DNA from: Gammaproteobacteria bacterium
Lineage (GTDB): Bacteria; Pseudomonadota; Gammaproteobacteria; JAJFJF01
Length of the DNA stretch: 41,033 nucleotides
Reading direction: 5' to 3'
Assembly (NCBI GenBank): GCA_021774255.1
Contig: JAJFJF010000026.1
Span: forward strand, 1 to 41,033
Shown here piece by piece: positions 18,159 through 27,749 of this stretch. The notes beneath the pieces are model-generated. The model worked only from the letters and a program-made list of their open reading frames with translations. It did no database searches and was not told where the DNA came from. Position 1 is the first letter of the stretch. Each line of letters starts with the position of its first letter. A program made the position numbers and the translations under genes.

Positions 18159-20258
18159 GTGAGTATTGCTAAAAAAACATTTAATTATGGTGAATATGAC
18201 GTTACCCTCGAAACCGGTAAAGTAGCACGCCAAGCCGATGGCGCTGTGATGGTCAGCATGGGAGACACGGTCTTATTGGTAACCGCGGTCTCAGCAAAAG
18301 AAGCCAAACCGGGCCAAGATTTTTTCCCCCTTATTGTGAATTACCAAGAACGGACTTACGCTGCGGGCAAGATCCCAGGTGGCTTTTTTAAGCGAGAAGG
18401 CCGTCCTAGCGAAAAAGAAGTTCTCACCTGCCGTTTGATTGACCGTCCGCTTCGGCCGCTCTTTCCAAAAGGCTATGTGATGGATACCCAAGTGGTCGCG
18501 ACCGTGATTTCACTGGATCCTGAAATTGATCCCGATATTCCCGCGATGTTGGGTGCCTCGGCCGCCGTTGCCGTTGCGGGCCTGCCCGTGGCAGACATCA
18601 TGGCTGCTGCACGCGTAGGGTATATCGATGGTAAATTTGTATTGAACCCCAGTCGTTCACATTTAAAAGAGTCACAACTTGATTTAGTGGTAGCCGGCAC
18701 ACAAGATGCGGTGCTCATGGTGGAATCGCAGGCACAAGAATTACCGGAAGACACCATGCTGGAAGCGGTATTTTACGCGCACGCACAATTTAAAACGGCT
18801 GTTGATGCGATTAAATCGTTACAAGCGGAAGCGGGCAAACCACGCCGTGAATGGCAAGCCGTTGAAATGGAACAAACGGTGGTGCAGCAAATTGCCGATC
18901 TGGCCAAAGCGAATATTGAAGCCGCTTACCAAATTAAAGATAAAATGGAGCGCAGTGCACGTTTGCAGGCAATACGTTCTGAAGTGAAAGAACGTTTGAC
19001 AGGTGACGATGATGGCTTGCCAGAGCTTGCAGAGCAAGATGTCATTAACGTGCTCGATAAACTGGAAAAAGAGATTGTGCGTAGCCGCATTATTGCGGGC
19101 GAACCCCGTATTGACGGACGTGATGTCCGCACGGTACGGCCTATTGCCGTTGAAACCTCGATATTACCGCGCACGCATGGTTCGGCTTTGTTCACCCGCG
19201 GTGAAACACAGGCCGTGGTGGTGGCCACATTGGGCACCGAACGTGATGCACAAAAAATTGATGCGATTGAAGGCGAATACCGTAATAACTTTATGCTGCA
19301 TTATAACTTCCCACCTTATTGTGTCGGTGAGACTGGCATGGTGGGTAGCCCGAAACGCCGAGAAATCGGTCACGGTAATCTTGCTAAACGCGGTATTTCA
19401 GCGGTGTTGCCTGATGAACTGGCTTTCCCTTATTCCATTCGTGTGGTTTCTGAAATCACGGAATCCAATGGTTCAAGCTCCATGGCCAGTGTCTGTGGTA
19501 CCAGTTTGGCACTGATGGATGCCGGTGTGCCTATTTCTAGCCCGGTGGCCGGTATTGCGATGGGTTTGGTAAAAGAAGGCGACGATGCTGTAGTGCTGAC
19601 AGATATTTTAGGTGATGAAGATCACTTAGGTGACATGGACTTCAAAGTGGCCGGTACCGAAAAAGGTGTCACCACGTTACAGATGGATATTAAAGTCACC
19701 GGTATTTCCAAAGCCATTATGGAAACTGCCTTGGCGCAAGCGCGCGATGGGCGATTGCATATTTTAGGGATCATGAACGAAGAGCTTAACAAGCCGCGTA
19801 CAGAGATGTCTGAACATGCGCCGCGTATTGTGACCATGACGATTGATCCTGAAAAAATTCGTGATGTGATTGGTAAGGGCGGTGCCACTATTCGTGCCTT
19901 GACCGAAGAAACGGGTGCGAGCATCGATATCACTGACGATGGCGTGATCAAAATTGCCGCGGTGGATAATAAAGCACGTGAAGCCGCAGAAGAGCGCATT
20001 AAAGCGATCACACAAGATATTGAAGTCGGTGCTATCTACACCGGTAAGGTCGTCAAACTGATGGACTTTGGTGCCTTTGTGAATATCGCACCGGGCAAAG
20101 ATGGGTTAGTGCATATTTCACAGATTGCACAGCATCGCGTCAATGAAGTAAGCGATGAATTGGATGAAGGGCAAGAAGTCACTGTTAAAGTACTTGAGAT
20201 TGACCGCCAGGGTCGTATCCGTTTAAGTATGAAAGATGTTGAAGCAGAAACGGCTTAG
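18159..20258 (+). CDS. pnp: Polynucleotide phosphorylase
   Basis: 699 residues from GTG 18159, with AAGGA at 18149-18153. Order: first RNase PH domain (about 1-140, with [31 protein letters not shown] residues), helical domain (about 150-240), catalytic second RNase PH domain (about 310-540, [15 protein letters not shown] and the [18 protein letters not shown] active-site loop), KH domain (about 553-615, [17 protein letters not shown]) and S1 domain (about 620-692). It degrades RNA 3' to 5' with phosphate and is a degradosome partner. In E. coli its leader is cleaved by RNase III; the 63-nt rpsO-pnp gap may serve this, but I see no long stem. Confidence 0.98.
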   Translation: MSIAKKTFNYGEYDVTLETGKVARQADGAVMVSMGDTVLLVTAVSAKEAKPGQDFFPLIVNYQERTYAAGKIPGGFFKREGRPSEKEVLTCRLIDRPLRPLFPKGYVMDTQVVATVISLDPEIDPDIPAMLGASAAVAVAGLPVADIMAAARVGYIDGKFVLNPSRSHLKESQLDLVVAGTQDAVLMVESQAQELPEDTMLEAVFYAHAQFKTAVDAIKSLQAEAGKPRREWQAVEMEQTVVQQIADLAKANIEAAYQIKDKMERSARLQAIRSEVKERLTGDDDGLPELAEQDVINVLDKLEKEIVRSRIIAGEPRIDGRDVRTVRPIAVETSILPRTHGSALFTRGETQAVVVATLGTERDAQKIDAIEGEYRNNFMLHYNFPPYCVGETGMVGSPKRREIGHGNLAKRGISAVLPDELAFPYSIRVVSEITESNGSSSMASVCGTSLALMDAGVPISSPVAGIAMGLVKEGDDAVVLTDILGDEDHLGDMDFKVAGTEKGVTTLQMDIKVTGISKAIMETALAQARDGRLHILGIMNEELNKPRTEMSEHAPRIVTMTIDPEKIRDVIGKGGATIRALTEETGASIDITDDGVIKIAAVDNKAREAAEERIKAITQDIEVGAIYTGKVVKLMDFGAFVNIAPGKDGLVHISQIAQHRVNEVSDELDEGQEVTVKVLEIDRQGRIRLSMKDVEAETA

Positions 20259-20404
20259 TACGAAATACTAAAATGAGTATGAGATCATTAAATATGAAAA
20301 TCTTACATCATTGTTCAACACCACAAAACCTTTGTTCCTGTCCCTGCTGGGACACAATACACTCCCTTCACATTTAACGTCATAGCGTTAATTACGAAAA
20401 ACTG

Positions 20405-20429
20405 CCTGAACGAAGCTAATTCGTTCAGG
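20405..20429. terminator. Perfect 10-bp inverted repeat downstream of pnp
   Basis: CCTGAACGAA (20405-20414), loop GCTAA, TTCGTTCAGG (20420-20429). It is not followed by a long T-run (GTCTTTCATT), so it may be a weak terminator, a 3' end stabiliser for pnp, or an operator for the symporter gene 40 nt downstream. A smaller hairpin, TGTCCC/GGGACA, lies at 20339-20354. Confidence 0.5.
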
Positions 20430-20469
20430 TGTCTTTCATTCATTTAATTATTCACAACAGGAAAACAAC

Positions 20470-21714
20470 ATGCAAAAAACCTATCGACCTATGGTGTTTG
20501 TATTGTTAGCGATCAGTTTAGGTATTGTGACAGGAATGGCCTCCGTACCTTTTTTTCATGAGCTCGCAACGATTATTTCAGATATTTTTATCAAGTTCCT
20601 ACGTTTGATCAGTGTGCCGATTATTTTCTTGGCCATCCTGTCTACCATTATTGGGATGAAGAATTTTGCGATGGTGAAAACGTTAGGGGGCAGGGTATTA
20701 AAATATACGTTACTGACGACAGTCATTGCGTCGCTTGTTGCGCTCGTCATGTATCGTTGGATCAGCCCCGTGACGGTCAATATTGATGCCGCGACAGCCG
20801 CCGCTATTCCTGAGCAGGCGACCTATTTAAGCGTCGTGTTGTCTATGATCCCTAATAATATTGCACTCGCCTTTGTTGAGAACAATGTATTGGGTGTGGT
20901 GATGATCGCGTTTATTCTGGGTTTTGCGACCTTAACGCTGCCAGAGCGCCAGTTAGGCATTTTGCACGGCTTCTTTGATAGTTTCTTTCAAGTGTTCTTA
21001 AAAGTCGCTAAAGGCCTCATTGTACTGTTGCCGATTGGTGTGTGGGCGTTTACCGCCTTATTTGTGATTGAAGCACGCGTCGACAGCGGTCAACTCAGTA
21101 CGATCTCAAAATACTTAGCCTGTGTATTGGCTGCCAACTTGATACAAGCGTTCGTGGTCTTGCCATTGTTCTTGAAGTGTAAAGGGGTTTCGCCACTGCG
21201 CGTCTTCAAAGCGGTGTCGCCAGCCTTATTGACCGCTTTCTTTTCAAAATCCTCCAGCGCCACCTTGCCGCTTACGATGAAGTGCCTGTCAGAAGAAGGC
21301 AAGGTCTCTAAGAAAGTAACCAACTTTAGTTTGCCCATTTGTTCCGTGATCAATATGAATGGCTGTGCGGCCTTTATCTTAATCACCGTGTTGTTTGTGG
21401 CGATGGATGCCGGCATTAGTTTTACCTTCCCTGAAATGCTGTTATGGGCCGGTTTAGCGACGATTGCTGCCGTTGGTAATGCTTCTGTGCCCATGGGTTG
21501 CTACTTCTTAGCCAGCGCCTTCCTTTTGGGCATGAATGTACCGTTGCATTTGATGGGCGTGATTTTAACGGTCTTTGTGTTCCTTGATATGGTGGAAACC
21601 GCACTGAACGTGTGGTCAGATTGTGCCGTCACCACGGTGGTCGATAAGGAAGAAAAAGCACTCGGTGCGCTGCCGGTGGATGACGCAGATGACAGTGTTG
21701 TCATTGTGAAGTAG
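20470..21714 (+). CDS. Dicarboxylate/amino acid:cation symporter (SDF/DAACS family)
   Basis: 414 residues, inner membrane, about eight transmembrane helices plus re-entrant loops. The Ser-rich hairpin tip reads SSSATLP (about 257-263); the NMDGT-type sodium/substrate motif reads NMNGC, and the second hairpin has GNASVPMGCYFLAS. The family imports glutamate, aspartate or C4-dicarboxylates with Na+ or H+. Replacement of DGT by NGC makes the substrate hard to predict. AGGA precedes the ATG. It stands alone, with its own terminator. Confidence 0.93.
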   Translation: MQKTYRPMVFVLLAISLGIVTGMASVPFFHELATIISDIFIKFLRLISVPIIFLAILSTIIGMKNFAMVKTLGGRVLKYTLLTTVIASLVALVMYRWISPVTVNIDAATAAAIPEQATYLSVVLSMIPNNIALAFVENNVLGVVMIAFILGFATLTLPERQLGILHGFFDSFFQVFLKVAKGLIVLLPIGVWAFTALFVIEARVDSGQLSTISKYLACVLAANLIQAFVVLPLFLKCKGVSPLRVFKAVSPALLTAFFSKSSSATLPLTMKCLSEEGKVSKKVTNFSLPICSVINMNGCAAFILITVLFVAMDAGISFTFPEMLLWAGLATIAAVGNASVPMGCYFLASAFLLGMNVPLHLMGVILTVFVFLDMVETALNVWSDCAVTTVVDKEEKALGALPVDDADDSVVIVK

Positions 21715-21742
21715 TTTGCTTCTGCTAAAAACGTAACCAATG

Positions 21743-21780
21743 CCCGCTATTGCTGAAAAGTGCGATAGCGGGTTTTTTTT
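21743..21780 (+). terminator. Intrinsic terminator after the symporter gene
   Basis: Stem CCCGCTAT (21743-21750) with ATAGCGGG (21765-21772), 14-nt loop, followed directly by eight T. This is a textbook rho-independent terminator and isolates the symporter gene from the tRNA downstream. Confidence 0.92.
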
Positions 21781-21800
21781 CGTGACTATCTGTTTCCCAT

Positions 21801-21872
21801 GTCCCCGTAGTTCAATGGATAGAATAAGACTCTCCTAAAGTTTAGATGCTGGTTCGACTCCAGCCGGGGGCA
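21801..21872 (+). tRNA. tRNA-Arg (CCT)
   Basis: Acceptor GTCCCCG pairs with CGGGGGC (one U-G pair), D-arm around TAGTTCAATGGATAG, anticodon stem AGACT/AGTTT with loop CTCCTAA giving anticodon CCT (decodes AGG), T-arm with GGTTCGACTCC, discriminator A at 21872. CCA is not encoded, unlike the initiator tRNA here. It lies between the symporter terminator and the convergent yfjD gene. Confidence 0.93.
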
Positions 21873-21879
21873 CATTTAT

Positions 21880-23133
21880 TTATTTCGGTTTGACGCGGGC
21901 GATCTTCACGGCGTTGTCTTTCACTTGCATGATCTCAATCGGATAACCTGCAATCTTTAAGCTAATGCCAGTTTTAGGCATGGCTTCGAGTGCTTCGGTG
22001 ATTAAGCCGTTCAGTGTTTTAGGGCCTTTGATGGGGAACTTCCAGTCCATGATGCGGTTGAGCTCGCGCACGTTGGTGCTGCCTTCAACGAGGTAACTGC
22101 CATCCAGCTGCGCGTGAATGCCACGGCGGGTTTCGGCTGGATCGGTGGTAAATTCACCTACGACTTCTTCCAAAATATCTTCTAAGGTGACTAAGCCGTC
22201 AATCTCTCCGTATTCATCAACTAATAGGCCCAAGCGGCGCTTATTGCGCTGGAAGTTGAGCAGTTGAGTGTGAAGCGGTGTGCTTTCGGGAATAAAATAG
22301 GGCTCGCTGATCAGCGAACCCAAACTGTCTGCATTGAGTTTGCCACGGGCATGGAGCTGCAAAGCATGCCGGGTTAAGAGGGTACCTTCAACATGTTCGA
22401 TGCTTTCACGGTAGACGGGCAAAATAGTATATTGACTGTGCGTCAATTGGCCAATGATATCGTCCCACTCACTGTTTAAATCGATACCCACAATATCCGT
22501 GCGTGGCACCATGATGTCGTTGACGGTGACTTTTTCAAGATCTAAGAGGCCTAACAACATGTTCAAATGGCGTTGCGGGATAATCGTGCCCGCTTCATGC
22601 ATCACCATGCGCAGCTCTTCTTGGCTTAAATGGTGTTTCCGTGGTTTGTGAGCATGGATGCCAAATATCCGCAGCAAACCGTTTGACAGGTTGTTGACGA
22701 CCCACACAAGCGGGTACAGTATTTTCAGTAACGACTGTAGCGGGCGCGAGGCAGGAAAGGCAAAACGTTCGGGATGCAGCGCGGCTAGCGTTTTAGGGGC
22801 GACTTCAGAAAACACTAAAATAATCAGTGTGAGCACCAAGGTGGCGGGTAACACACCGACGTCACCCCATAAATGCACGGCGATAAGCGTCGCAATGGAC
22901 GCGGATAAAATATTGACGAAATTATTGCCGATCAGAATGATGCTGATGAGTCGATCAGGCCGCTCAAGCAATTTCAAAACACGTTTGGCTGCGGCGTCGC
23001 CGCTTTTAGCGCGATGGCGCAGGCGATAGCGGTTGATCGACATCATGCCTGTTTCTGAGCCAGCAAAGAGCGCAGAAAGCAGGAGTAATAGGCAAAGCAG
23101 TGAAAATAAAATGGTGAGCGTCGTGTCACTCAA
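21880..23133 (-). CDS. yfjD: CNNM/CBS-domain transporter (HlyC/CorC family)
   Basis: 417 residues from TTG 23133, with AGGA upstream. N-terminal CNNM (DUF21) membrane domain with three to four helices and SGSE-like AGSETGMMSINRYRLRH (about 25-41), GNNFVNI and FSEVAPK; then a CBS pair (about 200-325, VTVNDIMVPRTDIVGID and DGLVTLEDILEEVVGE), and a C-terminal CorC_HlyC domain (about 335-415). The family is linked to magnesium and divalent cation efflux or homeostasis; haemolysin labels are historical. The ypjD-yfjD neighbourhood next to ffh is the same as in E. coli. Confidence 0.93.
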   Translation of the reverse strand: MSDTTLTILFSLLCLLLLLSALFAGSETGMMSINRYRLRHRAKSGDAAAKRVLKLLERPDRLISIILIGNNFVNILSASIATLIAVHLWGDVGVLPATLVLTLIILVFSEVAPKTLAALHPERFAFPASRPLQSLLKILYPLVWVVNNLSNGLLRIFGIHAHKPRKHHLSQEELRMVMHEAGTIIPQRHLNMLLGLLDLEKVTVNDIMVPRTDIVGIDLNSEWDDIIGQLTHSQYTILPVYRESIEHVEGTLLTRHALQLHARGKLNADSLGSLISEPYFIPESTPLHTQLLNFQRNKRRLGLLVDEYGEIDGLVTLEDILEEVVGEFTTDPAETRRGIHAQLDGSYLVEGSTNVRELNRIMDWKFPIKGPKTLNGLITEALEAMPKTGISLKIAGYPIEIMQVKDNAVKIARVKPK

Positions 23134-23185
23134 AGTGTCATCATCCTAATGTTATGGGTGGCGGTTGGCCGTCACTTTCCCGGTT

Positions 23186-23210
23186 CCCTCTGCCCTTGGA
23201 GGGGAGAGGG
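23186..23210. repeat. CCCTCT-type palindromic intergenic repeat
   Basis: CCCTCTGCCC, spacer TTGGA, GGGGAGAGGG: an inverted repeat with one imperfection, of the same family as the copies at 26147 and 30580. It lies in the upstream region of yfjD. Confidence 0.7.
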
Positions 23211-23291
23211 GGCTATTTTTTTCAAAAATTTGTAATGCTGAATAGTATGCTAATTCTAGCAACTTTTGTGTATTTCTTCAGGTCTTAGATC

Positions 23292-24128
23292 CTAGGCCCG
23301 CTGCAAAATAAGCTCTATGACTAATTTGCTGCCAAAGTAGGCCAGCACCAAGAGGGCAAAGCCGGTGAGCGTCCAGCGGATAGCCGTGGTGCTGCGCCAG
23401 CCAATACGGTAACGCCCCCATAGCAATACTGCAAAGACCACCCAGGCAACCAGGGAGAGTGTGGTTTTATGCACCAGGCTTTGTGCAAACAGGTTATCGA
23501 GAAAGGCAAATCCTGTCAGCAAACTTAACGTTAAGGCAACAAAACCGCTGCTGATCAGCTGAAATAGCGAACGCTCGAGGGTTTGCAGTGGCGGTAACGC
23601 GCTCACGGTGTGAGGGTAGCGGCGCAATAAAGTGTCTTGGATGGCAAGCAGCAGGGCGAGCAGGGCGGCTAAGCCCAGCAGGCTGACCGCCACAATGGAG
23701 AGCACGATATGCAGTAGCTGCGCGGGTGTTTGCGTGACATCAATTAGCATCTGTCCGGGAAAACTCAAATCGAGCCATATAGTGAGGGCGGCGATGGGAA
23801 AGAGGATGACGCTGGTGCTGGCCACTGGGCTGGTGAGGGGGTGGCGCAGGGCGGCGAGTAAGATAAGCAGCGCGATCCCCCAGGTGACCAGGGAAAGCAT
23901 GTTAAAAAAGGCGAGATTTTGCCCCCACTGGGTCATGACCCAAGAATACAGTAAAATAGCGTGTAGAATGATGGCAAGGCTGCCCGTCACGAGCGCCAGT
24001 ACCCCGGCTAGCGAAAGCGAGGCCGTGTGCTTGCGGGTCAGTTTAATGCCTTGTAGGGCGGCGCTGGTGAGGTACAGCACCATGCCAGTAATAGCGATGA
24101 GGGTTTCCATGATGTGGTTATTAAACAC
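23292..24128 (-). CDS. ypjD: CcsA/CcmC-like inner membrane protein YpjD
   Basis: 278 residues with about eight transmembrane helices, in the cytochrome c assembly protein (CcsA/CcmC) family. Recognised by overall hydrophobic pattern, the QHLLLHI-like WLDLSFPGQMLIDVTQTPAQLLHIVLSIVA loop (about 138-168) and its position divergent from ffh, where ypjD sits in many gammaproteobacteria. The E. coli homologue has been linked to cation homeostasis with yfjD rather than to cytochrome c maturation. The start may be the Met seven codons downstream (METLIAITG). Only 33 nt separate it from ffh, so the promoters overlap. Confidence 0.85.
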   Translation of the reverse strand: MFNNHIMETLIAITGMVLYLTSAALQGIKLTRKHTASLSLAGVLALVTGSLAIILHAILLYSWVMTQWGQNLAFFNMLSLVTWGIALLILLAALRHPLTSPVASTSVILFPIAALTIWLDLSFPGQMLIDVTQTPAQLLHIVLSIVAVSLLGLAALLALLLAIQDTLLRRYPHTVSALPPLQTLERSLFQLISSGFVALTLSLLTGFAFLDNLFAQSLVHKTTLSLVAWVVFAVLLWGRYRIGWRSTTAIRWTLTGFALLVLAYFGSKLVIELILQRA

Positions 24129-24161
24129 GCATGATTCTCGAATGGCAAGTTGGAATAAACC

Positions 24162-25517
24162 ATGTTTGAAAACTTAACAACACGTTTAACAAAAGTCGTC
24201 AACGATCTGCGTGGCCGCGGTCGCTTGACGGATGACAATATTAAAGACAGCTTGCGCCAGGTGCGTATGGCGCTGCTGGAAGCCGATGTGGCCTTGCCTG
24301 TCGTCAAAGATTTTTTGGCGCGGGTGCGTGAGCGGGCTGTCGGTCAAGAAGTCAATCAACAGCTTTCACCGGGACAAGCGCTGATTAAAATTGTCCAAGA
24401 TGAACTCACCCAATTGATGGGGGAGGCAAGTCAAGGTTTAGATCTCGCTGCCACGCCGCCGGTTGTGATCTTAATGGCAGGTTTGCAAGGTGCGGGTAAA
24501 ACCACCAGTGTGGCTAAATTAGCGCGTTGGTTAAAAGAAACCCAGAAAAAATCCGTGCTCGTGGTCAGTGCTGATATTTATCGACCGGCCGCGATTGCAC
24601 AGTTAGAAGTGCTGGCGGGCCAGGTGGGTGTTGATTTTTTTCCCAGTGATACGTCGCAGCGCCCAGCAGACATTGCGCAAGCGGCACTGCAACACGCCAA
24701 ACAAAAATGGCATGACGTGGTGATTGTCGATACCGCCGGGCGTTTGCATATCGATGATAAGATGATGGATGAAATCAAACAGCTCCATGCGACGGTGCAT
24801 CCCACTGAAACCTTATTTGTGGTCGATAGCATGACAGGGCAAGATGCGGCCAATACGGCACATGCCTTTAACGACGCTTTGCCATTAACCGGTGTGGTGC
24901 TCACCAAAACAGACGGTGATGCACGCGGCGGGGCGGCTTTGTCTATTCGTGAGATCACCGGCAAGCCGATTAAATTTTTAGGGGTGGGCGAGAAAACTGA
25001 GGCACTTGAGCCCTTTTACCCCGATCGCATGGCATCGCGTATTTTAGGCATGGGCGATGTGCTGTCACTGATCGATGAAGCCGAGCGTAAAGTCGATAAA
25101 AAAGCCGCTCAAGCACTGACCCAAAAAATTACGAAAGGCAAAGGGTTTGATCTGGAAGATTTTCGTGATCAATTACAGCAGATGAATAAGATGGGAGGCA
25201 TGGGGGCGCTGCTGGACAAGCTCCCAGGGGCCGCCCAGCTGCCCGCGGCGGCCAAGGCCCAGCTGGATGACAAGCGCAGCAGTAAAATGACGGCGATTAT
25301 CAACTCCATGACCCCGCACGAGCGTCGCCATCCATTGGTGATTAAAGCATCACGCAAGCGCCGCATTTCAGCGGGTTCGGGGACGCAAGTGCAGGAAGTG
25401 AACCAGCTACTAAAGCAGTTCATGCAGATGCAAAAAATGATGAAAAAAGTCACCCGCAAGGGAGGCATGCAGCAGATGATGCGCCAGATGCAAAATAGCA
25501 CAAGAATGAGGGGCTAA
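24162..25517 (+). CDS. ffh: Signal recognition particle protein Ffh
   Basis: 451 residues. N domain 1-95, then the GTPase: GLQGAGKTT (107-115), DTAGR, TKTDGDARGG; then the Met-rich M domain (about 300-451) with MNKMGGMGALLDKLPG and the RRISAGSGT 4.5S RNA-binding helix-turn, ending in several Met/Gln repeats. It targets membrane proteins to FtsY and SecYEG together with 4.5S RNA. It precedes rpsP, as in many gammaproteobacteria. Confidence 0.98.
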   Translation: MFENLTTRLTKVVNDLRGRGRLTDDNIKDSLRQVRMALLEADVALPVVKDFLARVRERAVGQEVNQQLSPGQALIKIVQDELTQLMGEASQGLDLAATPPVVILMAGLQGAGKTTSVAKLARWLKETQKKSVLVVSADIYRPAAIAQLEVLAGQVGVDFFPSDTSQRPADIAQAALQHAKQKWHDVVIVDTAGRLHIDDKMMDEIKQLHATVHPTETLFVVDSMTGQDAANTAHAFNDALPLTGVVLTKTDGDARGGAALSIREITGKPIKFLGVGEKTEALEPFYPDRMASRILGMGDVLSLIDEAERKVDKKAAQALTQKITKGKGFDLEDFRDQLQQMNKMGGMGALLDKLPGAAQLPAAAKAQLDDKRSSKMTAIINSMTPHERRHPLVIKASRKRRISAGSGTQVQEVNQLLKQFMQMQKMMKKVTRKGGMQQMMRQMQNSTRMRG

Positions 25518-25615
25518 TGAGTTCCCAATTTGAGGTAACTGGCGTACAATAGCCGGTTTTCAGTAAGGTTTTTGGCTGGCAGCAGCCGTATTAGATTTTT
25601 TTAGAGGAAAATCAA

Positions 25616-26095
25616 ATGGTTACAATTCGTTTGTCCCGTGGGGGTGCTAAAAAGCGTCCTTTTTATCACCTGGTAATTGCTGATAAGCGTTCACCTCGTG
25701 ATGGTCGTTTTATTGAGCAGGTTGGCTTTTTTAACCCGGTTGCTCAGGGGCAAGAAGAGAGAATTCGCGTTGATATTAGCCGGATTGAGCACTGGGTCGC
25801 CCAAGGGGCTCAGATGAGCGAGCGCGTGGCTTACTTGGTCAACGAGGCAAAAGAGGGCCGGTTCGCTGCTCGGCCTAAAAAAGTGATTGTGTCTAAGGCA
25901 AAACCAAAGGCGGAAGCCAAAGCTGAACCTATTGTTACACCCGCTGAGGAAGCGGTAGCCGAAGCAGAGGCTGAAGCGCCTGCTGAACCAGTGGCCGAAG
26001 CGGCGCCTGAGGCAGAAGCCAAAGCAGAAGTGCCTGCAGAGGCAGAGAAGCCAGCTGAAGCAGCAGCTGATGCTGAGAAGGCTCCGAAAGAATAG
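25616..26095 (+). CDS. rpsP: 30S ribosomal protein S16 with long Ala/Glu tail
   Basis: 159 residues, about twice the usual size (E. coli 82). Residues 1-85 are ordinary S16 ([23 protein letters not shown]..., [12 protein letters not shown]...). Residues 86-159 are a low-complexity tail of Ala, Glu, Pro and Lys, basic at first ([14 protein letters not shown]) then acidic. The nucleotide sequence there is not an exact tandem repeat. Similar but usually shorter tails exist in some bacteria. AGAGGA supports the start. It is the first gene of the rpsP-rimM-trmD-rplS group. Confidence 0.96.
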   Translation: MVTIRLSRGGAKKRPFYHLVIADKRSPRDGRFIEQVGFFNPVAQGQEERIRVDISRIEHWVAQGAQMSERVAYLVNEAKEGRFAARPKKVIVSKAKPKAEAKAEPIVTPAEEAVAEAEAEAPAEPVAEAAPEAEAKAEVPAEAEKPAEAAADAEKAPKE

Positions 26096-26146
26096 ACTGC
26101 CTGGTTGTTGTCAGTAGCGTTTCGGTAACCCTTTATCCTACCGATT

Positions 26147-26177
26147 ATTCCCTCTCCCCCATGGGGGGAGAGGGAAT
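26147..26177. repeat. CCCTCTCCCC palindromic repeat, perfect 14-bp stem
   Basis: ATTCCCTCTCCCCC (26147-26160), 3-nt loop ATG, GGGGGAGAGGGAAT (26164-26177). It is the longest perfect stem of this repeat family in the window. It lies in the unusually long rpsP-rimM gap and could act as an intergenic terminator or mRNA stabiliser. Further partial GGAGAGGG and GGGAGGC sequences follow up to 26275. Confidence 0.8.
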
Positions 26178-26321
26178 AGCTTCATAGGAACTTCCTGCTC
26201 CTCGCCTCCCGTAGCCTTGGCGTAGGGAGGCCCAAGATGTTTGGAGGCATGCTCCGAGCCCCTGGAGAGGGAGGGTAACTGTTCACAAGGGGGGTACCTC
26301 TGCTGTATGTGGCGATATTAT

Positions 26322-26342
26322 TTGTAGGGGCCGCCCCTACAA
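26322..26342. repeat. GTAGGGGC-type palindrome in front of rimM
   Basis: TTGTAGGGG, CCG, CCCCTACAA: a perfect 9-bp palindrome, 5 nt before the upstream GTG candidate and 64 nt before the TTG candidate of rimM. Same family as 29610, 37498, 40179, 40263 and 40332. Confidence 0.75.
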
Positions 26343-26406
26343 GTGTGTGAACGGTTACAAGAGAGAAATACTTTTCAAGTCAGGGGCAGATGAACGGTTA
26401 CGAGTT

Positions 26407-26922
26407 TTGAAAGAAGTCTCTGAACAAGTGGTGCTTGGGCAAATAAGCGGTGTTTATGGCGTCAAAGGCTGGGTGAAAGTATTCTCCTATACCACGCCAC
26501 CGAGCAATATCCTGCACTATCACACCCGCTGGACATTACAATTTGATGGCCGCTCAGAGACAGTGAAGGTCGATTTTTTTCGTTCACAGGGTAAAGGGTT
26601 TGTTGCCCACATTGTAGGGTGTGATGATCGCGATGAAGCGCGACGTTATATTGGCGCAGAGATTGTGGTTGAGCGCGACGCGCTGCCACCCCTTCCCAGT
26701 GGTGAATATTACTGGCGTGACTTGATTGGTTTAGACGTTGTCACCACCGCCGGTGTGGTGCTTGGCCGAGTCGATCATTTGATTGAGACAGGCGCCAATG
26801 ATGTCTTAGTGGTGAAAGGCGAACGCGAAATATTAATCCCTTATCTGATGGATAAAGTGATTAAGCAAGTGGATTTAGAAAACCAGCAATTGCTGGTGGA
26901 TTGGGACCCAGAGGTGCTGTAA
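26407..26922 (+). CDS. rimM: Ribosome maturation factor RimM
   Basis: About 171 residues from TTG 26407, matching the family length. N-terminal RimM domain ([22 protein letters not shown]), then the PRC-barrel ([38 protein letters not shown], ending VDWDPEVL). It assists 30S head maturation with S19. The frame is open back to GTG 26347, which would add 20 residues that overlap repeat-derived leader DNA and have no family counterpart. Neither start has a strong ribosome-binding site, so the start is uncertain. Confidence 0.93.
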   Translation: MKEVSEQVVLGQISGVYGVKGWVKVFSYTTPPSNILHYHTRWTLQFDGRSETVKVDFFRSQGKGFVAHIVGCDDRDEARRYIGAEIVVERDALPPLPSGEYYWRDLIGLDVVTTAGVVLGRVDHLIETGANDVLVVKGEREILIPYLMDKVIKQVDLENQQLLVDWDPEVL

Positions 26923-26930
26923 AGGTAAAT

Positions 26931-27668
26931 ATGTGGGTCAATGTTGTGAGTTTATTTCCGGAGATGTTCAGTGCCATCACTGAACACGGTATTACCGGGC
27001 GGGCACACGCGCAAGGTGTGTGGCAATTGAGCCACGCTGATCCGCGTGATTTCACCGATGACCCGCACCGCACGGTAGACGACAGGCCTTATGGCGGTGG
27101 CCCGGGCATGGTGATGAAAGTGGCGCCGTTGCGCGCGGCTATCCATGCGGCGAAGGCAGAGGCGAATGGGCCGGTCAAGGTGATTTGCCTGTCTCCGCAG
27201 GGCAAACCGCTCGATCAAGCGGCCGTTGCGATGTTGGCCGCCAGGCCACGCCATATTTTAGTGGCAGGCCGGTATGAAGGCATTGATGAACGTGTGCTGG
27301 AGGCGGATATTGACGAAGAGTGGTCTCTCGGTGATTACGTATTATCGGGGGGCGAGTTGGCGGCCATGGTGTTAATGGATGCGATGGTACGTTTACTGCC
27401 TGGGGCGCTGGGTGATGCAGATTCTGCTGCGCAGGATTCATTTAGCGCAGGCAATGCAGGGCTGTTAGATTACCCGCATTATACTCGTCCTGAGGAAGTT
27501 GATGGCCAGCGCGTGCCAGAAGTACTGTTGTCAGGTGACCATGCCGCCATTGCGCGTTGGCGCTTGCAGCAATCGCTTCTGCGGACCCAACAGCGACGCC
27601 CGGATTTGTTCGGTGAACGCCGCTTGACGGAAGAAGAAGAATTATTGTTAAATACAAATAATAAGTAG
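26931..27668 (+). CDS. trmD: tRNA (guanine(37)-N1)-methyltransferase TrmD
   Basis: 245 residues from ATG 26931, 8 nt after rimM, with AAGG upstream. The SPOUT trefoil-knot methyltransferase motifs are all present: [48 protein letters not shown] and [30 protein letters not shown]. It methylates G37 next to the anticodon to prevent frameshifting. Its place between rimM and rplS is standard. Confidence 0.98.
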   Translation: MWVNVVSLFPEMFSAITEHGITGRAHAQGVWQLSHADPRDFTDDPHRTVDDRPYGGGPGMVMKVAPLRAAIHAAKAEANGPVKVICLSPQGKPLDQAAVAMLAARPRHILVAGRYEGIDERVLEADIDEEWSLGDYVLSGGELAAMVLMDAMVRLLPGALGDADSAAQDSFSAGNAGLLDYPHYTRPEEVDGQRVPEVLLSGDHAAIARWRLQQSLLRTQQRRPDLFGERRLTEEEELLLNTNNK

Positions 27669-27749
27669 ATAATATAGATAATTAGATCTTAAATTAGATA
27701 TTAAATAAGACTGCTTTCGAAAAAGCGAGAATGTAAAGGGGAGTGCTCA

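Noticed and set aside
21801..21880. tRNA-Arg(CCT) as the attachment site of an integrated island
   Set aside because: tRNA-Arg(CCT) often hosts islands, but here it is followed directly by the core gene yfjD and I see no repeat of its 3' end.
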